Origin: Rhodobacter calidifons
GTDB lineage: Bacteria; Pseudomonadota; Alphaproteobacteria; Rhodobacterales; Rhodobacteraceae
DNA length: 64,000 nucleotides
NCBI RefSeq assembly: GCF_011174775.1
Contig: NZ_JAANHS010000005.1
Coordinates: 1-64,000, forward strand
Direction of reading: 5' to 3'
This document shows positions 56,088 to 64,000 of the stretch, one piece after another. Numbering within the stretch: the stretch's first letter is position 1; every line of letters starts with the position of its first letter. The notes beneath the pieces were generated by a model. That model saw only the letters and a program-made list of their open reading frames with translations, was not told the DNA's origin and made no database searches. The position numbers and the translations under genes are program-made.

Positions 56088-57163
56088 TGTGGCTGATTGT
56101 GAACGCAGGTTCGTCTTCGCTGAAGCTGAAACTCTTCGAAGGCGAACAAGAGGTCGGAAATATCAGGCTGACCGAGATCGGCCCGGATGGTCACGCGGCG
56201 GCGCTGGCCGCAGGGCTGGCGCGGGCGGGCATCTCTCCGCGTCGGCTGACGGCAGCGGCGCATCGGGTGGTGCATGGCGGGGCGGGGCTGACCCGGACCT
56301 GCCGGGTGACGCCCGAGGTCCTGCGCGAAATCGCGGCCTGCATCCCGCTCGCCCCCCTGCATAACCCGGCGAATCTGGCGGGGATGCAGGCGCTTGCCGC
56401 CTTTGCGCCCGACCTGCCGCAATATGCGGCCTTCGACACCGCCTTTCACGCCACGAACCCCGAGGTGGCGACGACCTATGCCCTGCCGAAGGCGGAGCGT
56501 GACCGGGGCCTGCGCCGCTATGGCTTTCACGGGATCAGCTATGCCGCGCTGGTGCGCATCCTGCGGGGCAGGGGAGAACTTCCCGAACGCCTGCTCGCCT
56601 GTCATCTGGGCAATGGCTGTTCGATGGCGGCGATTGTGAACGGTCGTTCGGTTGCGACGACGATGGGCTATTCGCCGCTGGACGGGCTGACGATGGGCAC
56701 ACGGTCCGGGTCGATCGACGGGAACGCGGTGCTGCGGCTGGCCGAACTCCACGGGGTGGAACGTACGGGCCGCATCCTCAACCGCGAAAGCGGGCTGCTT
56801 GGCCTGGCCGGTCACAGCGACCTGCGCGCGCTGCATGCGGCAGGCACGTCCGAGGCGCGCTTTGCGCTGGAGCATTTCGCCTATTGGGCGGTGCGCCACG
56901 CCGGGTCGATGGTGGCCGCGATGGGGGGGCTCGATGCCGTGGTCTTCACCGGGGGCATCGGCGAAAACGATCCCTGGATGCGGAAGGAAATCCTGTCCGG
57001 CCTCGGGTTTCTGGGAGTATCTCCCGACCTTGCCGCGAATGCCCGGAACGAAACGCGCCTGCATGATACGACATCCCGTGTCGTTATCCTTGTTGTGCCA
57101 GCCGACGAGGAACGCCAGATTGCCCTTGAAGCGCAGGCCGTCAGGGCCGGGGAGGGCGCGTGA
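56087..57163 (+). CDS. ackA: Acetate kinase
   Basis: A 358-residue kinase, slightly short of the usual 390-400: VNAGSSSLKLKLF at the start, HRVVHGG, FDTAFHAT, RYGFHGISY, HLGNGCSM and FTGGIGEND are intact. It converts acetyl phosphate and ADP to acetate and ATP. Placed after xsc, it can consume the acetyl phosphate released there. Most related clusters instead carry phosphate acetyltransferase, which is absent here. Both ends overlap the neighbours. Confidence 0.92.
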   Translation: MWLIVNAGSSSLKLKLFEGEQEVGNIRLTEIGPDGHAAALAAGLARAGISPRRLTAAAHRVVHGGAGLTRTCRVTPEVLREIAACIPLAPLHNPANLAGMQALAAFAPDLPQYAAFDTAFHATNPEVATTYALPKAERDRGLRRYGFHGISYAALVRILRGRGELPERLLACHLGNGCSMAAIVNGRSVATTMGYSPLDGLTMGTRSGSIDGNAVLRLAELHGVERTGRILNRESGLLGLAGHSDLRALHAAGTSEARFALEHFAYWAVRHAGSMVAAMGGLDAVVFTGGIGENDPWMRKEILSGLGFLGVSPDLAANARNETRLHDTTSRVVILVVPADEERQIALEAQAVRAGEGA

Positions 57164-60015
57164 ATCAGCCGAGGGTGGACACGCAACGCAAGGTCGGCGA
57201 CGAGGTCCGCCAGACAACCTGCTACATGTGCGCCTGCCGCTGCGGGATCAACGTGCATCTGAAATCGGGCAAGGTGGCCTATATCGAGGGCAACCGGGAC
57301 CATCCGGTCAACAGGGGCGTCCTCTGTGCCAAGGGCGCCTCCGGGATCATGCAGGTCACCGCGCCGTCGCGCCTTCGCGCGCCCCTGCGACGCGTAGGCC
57401 CCCGGGGATCGGGGGCCTTCGAGGAGATCACCTGGGAAGAGGCGCTGCAAACCGCCGTTTCCTGGATGAAGCCCCTGCGCGAGACGGCCCCCGAGAAGCT
57501 CGCCTTCTTCACCGGCCGCGACCAGAGCCAGAGCCTCACCGGCTGGTGGGCGCAACAGTTCGGGACGCCGAACTATGCGGCCCACGGCGGATTTTGCAGC
57601 GTCAACATGGCGGCGGGCGGCATCTACACCATCGGCGGCGCCTTCTGGGAATTCGGCCAGCCGGACTGGGAACGGACGAAGCTGTTCGTCCTGTTCGGGG
57701 TGGCCGAGGACCATGACAGCAATCCGATCAAGATCGGTCTGGCCAGGCTGAAGGCCCGCGGCGCGCGGATCATCAGCGTGAACCCGATCCGCACCGGCTA
57801 TTCGGCGGTGGCCGACGACTGGATCGGGATCACGCCCGGCACGGACGGATTGCTGATCCTGTCGCTGATCCATTGCCTGCTGGAGGCGGGGAAGATCGAC
57901 CTCGACTACCTCGCGCAATGGACCAATGCGCCCTTGCTGGTGAATGGGGCCGAGGGGCCGGAGAAGGGCCTTTTCGTCCGCAACGCCGAAAGCCAGCCCT
58001 TCGTCATCGACCGCCGCACCGGCCATCCGGCGCCCTGGGACGGCAAGGATGTGCAGCCCGATCTCGGCGCGGAATGGCAGGGCAACCGCACGGTCTTCCG
58101 CCACATGGTCGAGGAATACCTCAAGCCCGCCTACGCGCCCGAGGCCGTGGCCGCCCGTTGCGGGGTGACGGCGACGCGCATCCGGCAACTGGCGGCGGAA
58201 CTGGCCGATGTGGCCTTCAACCAGTCGATCACGCTGGACCGGCCCTGGACCGACTTCCGCGGCAAGCAGCACGCCAACATGCCCGGCCGCCCGGTCAGCT
58301 TTCACGCCATGCGGGGCATCTCGGCCCATTCGAACGGCTTCCAGACCGCCCGTGCGCTGCATCTGTTGCAGATCCTGCTGGGCGCGGTGGAAACCCCCGG
58401 CGGCTACCGCCTGAAACCGCCTTACCCGAAGCCCGTCGAGGCGCATCCGACCCCGCATTTCGTGACCTCCCCCGGCAAGCCGCTGACCGGCCCGCATCTG
58501 GGCTATGTCCGCTCGCCCGACGACCTGTGCCTGCTGCCCGACGGCCAACCGGCGCGGATCGACAAGGGCTTTTCCTGGGAAAATCCGTTCTCGGCGCATG
58601 GCCTCATGCACATGGTCATCCCCAACGCCCATGCCGGGGACCCCTACCGCATCGACACGCTGTTTCTCTACATGGCGAACATGTCGTGGAACTCCAGCAT
58701 GAACGCTGCCCGGGTGATGGAGATGCTGACGGAACAGCGGAATGGCGAGTATGTGATCCCCCGGATCATCTACTCCGACGCCTATGCGAGCGAAATGGTG
58801 GCCTATGCCGACCTGATCCTGCCCGACACGACCTATCTCGAACGCCACGACTGCATCAGCCTTCTCGACCGGCCGATCTCCGAACCCGACGCCGCGGGCG
58901 ATGCGATCCGCTGGCCGGTGGTGGAACCCGACCGGGACGTCCGCTGTTTCCAGTCGGTCCTGCTGGAACTGGGCGCGCGGCTCGGCCTTCCGGAGATGGT
59001 GAACGAGGACGGGACGGCGAAATACAAGGACTATGCCGACTATATCGTGAACCACCAGCGCCGGCCCGGTGTCGGGCCGCTGATGGGATTCCGGGGCAAT
59101 GGCGAGGCGGAAGGGCGGGGCGCGCCGAACCCCGACCAGCTGAACCGCTACATCCAGAACGGCGCCTTCTATCAGGCGCATGTGCCCGAGGAAGCCGCCT
59201 TCTACAAACCCTGGAACGCCGCCTATCAGGACTGGGCAGTGCGCCTTGGCCTTTATGAGACGCCGCAGCCCTACCTCTTCAACATCTGGTCCGAACCCAT
59301 GCGCCGCTTCCAGCTGGCCGCCGAGGGCTTTGGCCCCCGCCAGCCCCCCGACCATCTGCGCGCGCGGCTGAAACAGGCGATGCACCCTCTGCCGATCTGG
59401 TATCCGCCCTATGGCGACGCGGACGCGGCCTTCGGCTATCCGGTCCATGCCCTGACGCAACGCCCGATGGACATGTATCACTCCTGGGGCAGCCAGAACG
59501 CCTGGCTGCGGCAGATCAGGGGGCGCAACTACCTGTATCTGCCGACGAAGATCTGGCAGGCGCAGGGGTTCGAGGAGGGCGACTGGGCGCGGGTGTCCTC
59601 GCGTGCCGGGACCATCGTTGTGCCGGTGGCCCACATGGCCGCGCTGAACGAGAAAACCGTCTGGACCTGGAACGCCATCGGCAAGCGCAAGGGCGCCTGG
59701 GCGCTGGACGAGAACGCGCCCGAGGCGACGACGGGCTTCCTTCTGAACCACCTGATCCCGGAACTGCTGCCGGACCGCGAGGGCAGGCGCCTGTCGAACT
59801 CCGATCCGGTGACGGGCCAGGCCGCCTGGTTCGACCAGCGGGTGCGGGTCGAACGGGTCCCGGCCGAGGATCACCCGCGCGGAACGGTAGAGCCGATGCT
59901 TCCGCGCCTCCCCGACCCTCCGCGCACCGGTGGTGGCCGGGCGCAAAATTCTTCGAAGAATTTTGCCAAAAGTTTTCGAAAACTTTTGGCGCCCGGCGGG
60001 GAGGCCGCGCGATGA
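57160..60015 (+). CDS. soeA: Molybdopterin oxidoreductase, sulfite-oxidising SoeA-like
   Basis: A 951-residue molybdopterin enzyme of the DMSO reductase family with an N-terminal [4Fe-4S] site (CYMCACRCG...VLCAKG). It starts with GTG, overlapping ackA by GTGA. There is no twin-arginine signal peptide, so it is cytoplasmic, as for SoeA. SoeABC oxidises sulfite to sulfate at the inner membrane. Identity rests on family, subunit order and the xsc linkage. The last 25 residues are encoded by a palindromic element and are probably not ancestral. Confidence 0.85.
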   Translation: MNQPRVDTQRKVGDEVRQTTCYMCACRCGINVHLKSGKVAYIEGNRDHPVNRGVLCAKGASGIMQVTAPSRLRAPLRRVGPRGSGAFEEITWEEALQTAVSWMKPLRETAPEKLAFFTGRDQSQSLTGWWAQQFGTPNYAAHGGFCSVNMAAGGIYTIGGAFWEFGQPDWERTKLFVLFGVAEDHDSNPIKIGLARLKARGARIISVNPIRTGYSAVADDWIGITPGTDGLLILSLIHCLLEAGKIDLDYLAQWTNAPLLVNGAEGPEKGLFVRNAESQPFVIDRRTGHPAPWDGKDVQPDLGAEWQGNRTVFRHMVEEYLKPAYAPEAVAARCGVTATRIRQLAAELADVAFNQSITLDRPWTDFRGKQHANMPGRPVSFHAMRGISAHSNGFQTARALHLLQILLGAVETPGGYRLKPPYPKPVEAHPTPHFVTSPGKPLTGPHLGYVRSPDDLCLLPDGQPARIDKGFSWENPFSAHGLMHMVIPNAHAGDPYRIDTLFLYMANMSWNSSMNAARVMEMLTEQRNGEYVIPRIIYSDAYASEMVAYADLILPDTTYLERHDCISLLDRPISEPDAAGDAIRWPVVEPDRDVRCFQSVLLELGARLGLPEMVNEDGTAKYKDYADYIVNHQRRPGVGPLMGFRGNGEAEGRGAPNPDQLNRYIQNGAFYQAHVPEEAAFYKPWNAAYQDWAVRLGLYETPQPYLFNIWSEPMRRFQLAAEGFGPRQPPDHLRARLKQAMHPLPIWYPPYGDADAAFGYPVHALTQRPMDMYHSWGSQNAWLRQIRGRNYLYLPTKIWQAQGFEEGDWARVSSRAGTIVVPVAHMAALNEKTVWTWNAIGKRKGAWALDENAPEATTGFLLNHLIPELLPDREGRRLSNSDPVTGQAAWFDQRVRVERVPAEDHPRGTVEPMLPRLPDPPRTGGGRAQNSSKNFAKSFRKLLAPGGEAAR
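59936..59997 (+). repeat. Composite AT-rich palindromic element at the 3' end of soeA
   Basis: Outer 9-bp arms GCCGGGCGC (59936-59944) and GCGCCCGGC (59989-59997) enclose two perfect palindromes, 59945-59964 (AAAATTCTTC centre GAAGAATTTT) and 59966-59989 (centre TTTTCGAAAA). The structure resembles a three-way junction. It is translated in frame as the SoeA tail. Confidence 0.9.
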
Positions 60016-60740
60016 CCGCCCTGCCGCAAACGACCGCAAGGAAACTCGGTCTGGTCATCGACCTTGACACCTGCGTCGGTTGCCAGGCCTGCGTCACCGC
60101 CTGCAAGGGCTGGAACGACGCGGGTATCGGCCTGTCCGACCAGGATCCCTACGGTGCCGATCCCTCGGGGACGTTCCTCAACCGTGTCCATTCGTACGAG
60201 GTCGCCATCCCCGATGCCCCCGCGCAGGTCGTGACCTTCCCGCGCTCCTGCCTGCACTGCGACAACGCGCCCTGCGTCACCGTCTGCCCCACGGGGGCCA
60301 GCTACAAGCGGGCCGAGGACGGGATCGTGCTGGTGAACGAAGACGCCTGCATCGGCTGCGGCCTCTGCGCCTGGGCCTGCCCCTATGGCGCGCGCGAGAT
60401 GGATGCGGACCAGGGCGTGATGAAGAAATGCACGCTCTGCGTCGACCGGATCTACAACGAGACCCTGCCCGAGGAAGACCGCGAGCCCGCCTGCGTCCGC
60501 ACCTGCCCGACCAACGCGCGCCATTTCGGCGATCTCGCCGACCCGGACAGCGCGGTGTCGCGGCTGGTGGCCGAACGCCAAGGCTATGACCTGATGCCCG
60601 ACATGGGCACGAAACCCACCAACAAATACCTGCCGCCGCGCAGGAAGGGTCCGGGCGATGCCAGCCCGCTGGCCCCGCTGCTTGACATCAAGGCCACCGG
60701 GATCGCCGGGTGGCTGGACCGGATGCTGGGGAAGCTATAG
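60012..60740 (+). CDS. soeB: Iron-sulfur subunit, SoeB-like
   Basis: A 242-residue ferredoxin-like electron transfer subunit with four cysteine groups for [4Fe-4S] clusters: CVGCQACVTAC, CLHCDNAPCVTVC, CIGCGLCAWAC and CTLCVDR...CVRTC. It passes electrons from SoeA to the membrane subunit. ATG 60012 overlaps the soeA stop (ATGA), and GGGGAGG is just upstream. Confidence 0.9.
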   Translation: MTALPQTTARKLGLVIDLDTCVGCQACVTACKGWNDAGIGLSDQDPYGADPSGTFLNRVHSYEVAIPDAPAQVVTFPRSCLHCDNAPCVTVCPTGASYKRAEDGIVLVNEDACIGCGLCAWACPYGAREMDADQGVMKKCTLCVDRIYNETLPEEDREPACVRTCPTNARHFGDLADPDSAVSRLVAERQGYDLMPDMGTKPTNKYLPPRRKGPGDASPLAPLLDIKATGIAGWLDRMLGKL

Positions 60741-60741
60741 G

Positions 60742-61614
60742 ATGCATCCCGCGCTGTCCGTGATCCTGTTCTCCACCCTCTCGGGGCTGGGCTTCGGTTT
60801 CCTCGCCTTCCTCGGCTGGGGGGCGCTGATGCCCTCGGGCTGGGCCGCCTTCTTCCTCTGGGCCCTTGGCTACGGGTTGGCCGTCGCGGGGCTTCTGGCC
60901 GCGACCTTCCACCTCGGCAACCCGCGTAACGCCCTGAAAGCCTTCACCCAATGGCGCACGAGCTGGCTGAGCCGCGAAGCCTGGGCTTCGGTCGCCACGC
61001 TTGTGATCCTTGCGCCCGTGGCGCTGTCCGACATCTTCGCCCTCGGCCTGCCGCGCCTGATCGGCCAGATCGGCGGTGCGCTTGCCATCCTGACCGTCTT
61101 CACCACCGCGATGATCTACACCCAGATCCGGGCCGTCCCGCGCTGGCACCACTGGCTGACGCCGGTGATGTTCCTGACCTTCGCGCTTGCTGGCGGGGCG
61201 ATGCTCTCGGGCCGCGCCTGGGCGCCGCTTCTGCTCCTGGCCTTGGGGGCGGTCCTTCTGGCGCTCTGGCGGGTGGGCGACGGGGCCTTTGCCCGCGCGC
61301 GGCAGACTCTGGGGACCGCCACGGGCCTTGACCGGCTGGGTGTGCCGTCTGTCCTCGACCCCGCCCATACGGCGGGAAACTACCTGAAGCGCGAGATGAT
61401 CTTCGTCGTCGGCCGCAAACATGCCGCCAGGCTGCGCAGGATCGCCCTCGCGCTGGCCTCGATCCTGCCCGCGCTGATCCTTCTACTGCCGCTGGGCGTC
61501 TGGGGCATCGCGCTGGCGGCCCTCCTGCACCTGGCCGGAGCCCTTGCCGCGCGCTGGCTGTTCTTTGCCGAGGCCGAGCATGTCGTGGGGCTTTACTACG
61601 GCGCGCGGGGATGA
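60742..61614 (+). CDS. soeC: Membrane anchor subunit, SoeC-like (DmsC family)
   Basis: A 290-residue protein with about eight membrane helices, starting MHPALSVILFSTLSGLG, as in DmsC-type anchors. It would bind quinone and fix the SoeAB complex to the inner membrane. Its ATG is one base after the soeB stop. Lower sequence constraint in the family makes the exact name less sure than the role. Confidence 0.85.
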   Translation: MHPALSVILFSTLSGLGFGFLAFLGWGALMPSGWAAFFLWALGYGLAVAGLLAATFHLGNPRNALKAFTQWRTSWLSREAWASVATLVILAPVALSDIFALGLPRLIGQIGGALAILTVFTTAMIYTQIRAVPRWHHWLTPVMFLTFALAGGAMLSGRAWAPLLLLALGAVLLALWRVGDGAFARARQTLGTATGLDRLGVPSVLDPAHTAGNYLKREMIFVVGRKHAARLRRIALALASILPALILLLPLGVWGIALAALLHLAGALAARWLFFAEAEHVVGLYYGARG

Positions 61615-61626
61615 TCCCTTGCGCGC

Positions 61627-62979
61627 ATGAGCGCCTTCAAGACCTATGACATCCGCGGCCGTCTTGGAACGGACCTGACCGAAGCCATCGCCCACCGGAT
61701 CGCCCGGGCCTTTGCCCTGGTGACCGGGGCGGATGCCGTGGTTCTGGCGCGGGACTGCCGGGAAAGCTCGCCGGCGCTGGCCGATGCCGTGGCGGCGGGG
61801 CTGGTGGCGCAGGGGGTGCGGGTGCTTGACCTGGGGCTTGCGGGAACCGAGGAGATGTATTTCGCCACCGCCCATCTTGGCGCAGGCGGCGGGATCTGTG
61901 TCACCGCCTCGCACAATCCGCGCGAATACAACGGGATGAAGCTGGTCGGCCGCGGCGCGGTGCCGCTGCCGGACGGCGATTTCGCCCGGATCCGCAGTCT
62001 GACCGAGGGGGCGGAGGCCCTGCCCGCCGCCCCGGGCGGGGCGCGCGAGGATCGGTCTTCGACGCGTGCGGCCTATGTCGCCCATGTGGCCGCGCTGGTC
62101 GGGCAGGGGATCGGGCCCTTGCGGCTTGTGGTGAACGCGGGGAACGGCGCGGCGGGGCCGACGCTGGATGCGCTGGCCGAGGGGCTGGCGCAACGGGGGG
62201 CGCGGCTGGACCTTGTGCGGATGCACCATGCGCCCGACGGGACCTTCCCGAACGGCATCCCGAACCCGCTTCTGCCCGAGAACCGCCCGGTGACGGCCCA
62301 AGCGGTCAGGGCAGCCGGGGCCGACATGGGCGTCGCTTTCGACGGCGATTTCGACCGGTGTTTCCTGTTCGATGGGGCCGGGGGCTTTGTCGATGGCGAG
62401 CATGTCGTGGCGCTGCTTGCCGCGGCCCATCTGGCGTCGGAACCGGGAGCCACGATCATCCACGATCCGCGCGTGATCTGGGCGGTGCAGGATGCGGTGC
62501 GGCGCGGTGGCGGGCGGTCGGTGCTGGCGCCCACGGGGCACATCTTCCTCAAGGCCGCAATGCGCCGCGAGGGCGCGGTCTATGGCGGCGAGATGAGCGC
62601 ACACCACTATTTCCGCGGCTTCATGGCCTGCGATTCCGGCATGATCCCCTGGCTGCTGGTGGCCCGCCTTGTCAGCCACTCGGGGCGCAGCCTGACCGAT
62701 CTGGTGGGCGCGATGCGGCGCGACTTCCCCTCTTCGGGCGAGATCAACTTCCGCGTCGCAGAGGTGCCGGCGGTCGTGGCCCGTGTTCAGGCGGCGCTTG
62801 CACCAAAGGCACGGTCGGCCGACCACACGGACGGCCTGAGCCTGGATTTCGGGGACTGGCGGATGAACCTGCGCGCCTCGAACACCGAGCCGCTTCTGCG
62901 GCTGAACGTCGAGGCGCGGGGGGACGCGGGCCTTGTGGCCGCAGGCGTGGCCCGCGTCAGGGCCCTGATCGAGGGCTGA
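61627..62979 (+). CDS. Phosphomannomutase/phosphoglucomutase
   Basis: A 450-residue alpha-D-phosphohexomutase: AFKTYDIRG at the start, the phosphoserine loop VTASHNPREYNGMK (Ser near 99), the metal loop DGDFDR, GEMSAHHYF for sugar binding and the C-terminal RASNTEPLLRLNVE. The GEMSAHHYF motif is that of dual mannose/glucose enzymes (ManB/AlgC), which supply sugars for surface polysaccharide. It follows soeC by 12 bases but belongs to another pathway. Confidence 0.92.
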   Translation: MSAFKTYDIRGRLGTDLTEAIAHRIARAFALVTGADAVVLARDCRESSPALADAVAAGLVAQGVRVLDLGLAGTEEMYFATAHLGAGGGICVTASHNPREYNGMKLVGRGAVPLPDGDFARIRSLTEGAEALPAAPGGAREDRSSTRAAYVAHVAALVGQGIGPLRLVVNAGNGAAGPTLDALAEGLAQRGARLDLVRMHHAPDGTFPNGIPNPLLPENRPVTAQAVRAAGADMGVAFDGDFDRCFLFDGAGGFVDGEHVVALLAAAHLASEPGATIIHDPRVIWAVQDAVRRGGGRSVLAPTGHIFLKAAMRREGAVYGGEMSAHHYFRGFMACDSGMIPWLLVARLVSHSGRSLTDLVGAMRRDFPSSGEINFRVAEVPAVVARVQAALAPKARSADHTDGLSLDFGDWRMNLRASNTEPLLRLNVEARGDAGLVAAGVARVRALIEG

Positions 62980-62984
62980 GCCCC

Positions 62985-63167
62985 TCAGGCCGAAACGGTG
63001 GATGCTGCCGGTTGCTTGCGCAGGATCGGCCAGCCGCGGCGGAAGACCGGTATCCGCGGCAGGTCGTCGGCAAGGCGCTGCAACGAGGCCTCGCGCCGTT
63101 GCAGACGTTCGATCTCGGCGCGGATTTCCAAAAGTTCGTCGGCAAGGGTCAGTCGGGAAGCGGCCAT
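62985..63167 (-). CDS. Small coiled-coil protein
   Basis: A 60-residue protein with a charged helix (LADELLEIRAEIERLQRREA, about residues 8-35) and a basic tail. No family recognised. AAAGGAGG seven bases before ATG 63167 is an excellent ribosome site, which supports a real gene. It converges on the phosphomannomutase gene with five bases between stops. Confidence 0.65.
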   Translation of the reverse strand: MAASRLTLADELLEIRAEIERLQRREASLQRLADDLPRIPVFRRGWPILRKQPAASTVSA

Positions 63168-63316
63168 CTGGTCCTCCTTTGTTCTTCATCGCCAGCATCG
63201 ACTCGAAGTCTGAAGACTTTGCTAAGTGCCGGAACGTTTGCAGTCTGTTTCCAGCCGGGCCGCTTGTCTCGCGGCTGTTCGGCGGGCATCCTGCGGGAAA
63301 AACCGGACCTGCTTGC

Positions 63317-64000
63317 ATGTGGACATTCAGCCTGCTCAAGGCCCTGGCCCTCTGGGTCAGGCTTGCGCCGCTTCTGGCGGTTCGCCTTGCGGTATTTGCA
63401 AGCCTCGCCCTTGGCGCAGGCCTGGCAGCCTGGACGGGTGCCTGGGCCGCCTTCGTCATGGGCCCGGCCCACGGCCAGGGCGGGCTGGCTCTTGACCCGG
63501 TGTCCGGCGCCCTGACCGGCGGGGTGATCGCCGCCGTTGTCCTGGCGATCTGGCAGGCGCGCAGGCTTGCCGTGCAGCAGGCCCTGCTGATCGCGCTGAT
63601 CTCTGACCTGCATGACGGCCTCCGGTTGCCCCTCGGCCCCGGTCAGATCGGCCATGCCCGATCCGCCGTGGCCGCCCGCTTCGGATCGGTTGCGGACCTT
63701 CAGGCGCTGGCACGCCATGTGCGCAGCGTCACGGGTGTCATCCCCGCGCTGGCCGAGGGGGGCGGACTGCTTGCGCTGCCTTTTCTGGGTCGCCTTGCAC
63801 AGGGCGGGCTTGTGGATCGGGTCGTGCTGGCCCATGCCTATCGCGCCCGCCCGGAAAACGCCTGGGAGGCCGCGCATGACGCTCTGGTGCTGGCGACCCA
63901 GAACGGGCGCGACCTCCTGGCGACCGCCGCAAGGCTGACGGCGGCGGGCTGGGCGGTGACGGCGGCACTGGTCCTTCTGCTGGCGCAGCCGCTGGCAGGA
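63317..64000 (+). CDS. Membrane protein of unknown function, cut by the window end
   Basis: The frame is open for 228 codons to the edge. It has hydrophobic stretches at about 20-45 and 65-85, and a third starting near 208, with a cytosolic or periplasmic part in the middle (DLHDGLRLPLGPGQIG, RPENAWEAAHDALV). No named family recognised. The start ATG 63317 has only a weak ribosome site. The C-terminus is missing. Confidence 0.55.
   Translation, partial: MWTFSLLKALALWVRLAPLLAVRLAVFASLALGAGLAAWTGAWAAFVMGPAHGQGGLALDPVSGALTGGVIAAVVLAIWQARRLAVQQALLIALISDLHDGLRLPLGPGQIGHARSAVAARFGSVADLQALARHVRSVTGVIPALAEGGGLLALPFLGRLAQGGLVDRVVLAHAYRARPENAWEAAHDALVLATQNGRDLLATAARLTAAGWAVTAALVLLLAQPLAG

Overview
The window is a 64 kb piece of a high-GC alphaproteobacterial chromosome, most likely from the order Rhodobacterales (Paracoccaceae). 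Support comes from a SAM-II riboswitch before metZ, a small membrane protein gene between glyQ and glyS, two-domain cold-shock protein next to a DUF192 gene, zinc-independent FolE2, and a Tpa/TauR/Xsc sulfonate cluster joined to SoeABC. No phage, transposase, CRISPR array or rRNA was seen. Two tRNA genes (Pro-TGG, Cys-GCA) are present.

Layout. 1-4 kb: the 3' end of xseA, then on the minus strand an apparent seven-gene operon, made of an AlkB-type membrane di-iron monooxygenase followed by six tandem paralogous genes for small exported four-cysteine proteins that I cannot assign to a known function. 4-10 kb: yhhN, ftsY, two related exported proteins, a septation protein (YciB/IspZ), a membrane protein and an alpha/beta hydrolase. 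10-20 kb: SAM-II riboswitch plus terminator and metZ, folE2, trkH, a trypsin-like protein lacking its catalytic residues, glyQ, a small membrane protein, and a glyS carrying an in-frame palindromic repeat. 20-27 kb: a PPDK-like protein, a SleB-type hydrolase, then folB, folP and glmM. 27-33 kb: a glycosyltransferase-like protein, ilvC divergent from two coupled Lrp/AsnC regulators, and an enolase-superfamily dehydratase coupled to a class V aminotransferase. 33-49 kb: mainly housekeeping genes (UbiH-like, HAD nucleotidase, GntR, SelO, pdxH, fabI, LysE, gpt, aminotransferase, ppiD, trpE, polysaccharide deacetylase).

49-63 kb: after a UDP-glucuronate epimerase comes a complete-looking C2-sulfonate route. 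Tpa converts taurine to sulfoacetaldehyde, Xsc cleaves that to acetyl phosphate and sulfite, AckA can convert acetyl phosphate to acetate plus ATP, SoeABC can oxidise sulfite in the cytoplasm, and a TauE/TSUP permease may export sulfite or sulfate. TauR (MocR type) is encoded inside the cluster. Pairs of CTGGNCNTAA-like direct repeats with the same 23-bp spacing lie before tpa and before xsc. The window ends with a phosphomannomutase, a small coiled-coil protein and a truncated membrane protein gene.

Three repeat types recur: an inverted element just after stop codons (seven copies), a GC-rich palindrome (in glyS and after it), and an AT-rich composite palindrome at the 3' end of soeA. The strongest candidate for something undescribed is the six-paralogue array with its monooxygenase.
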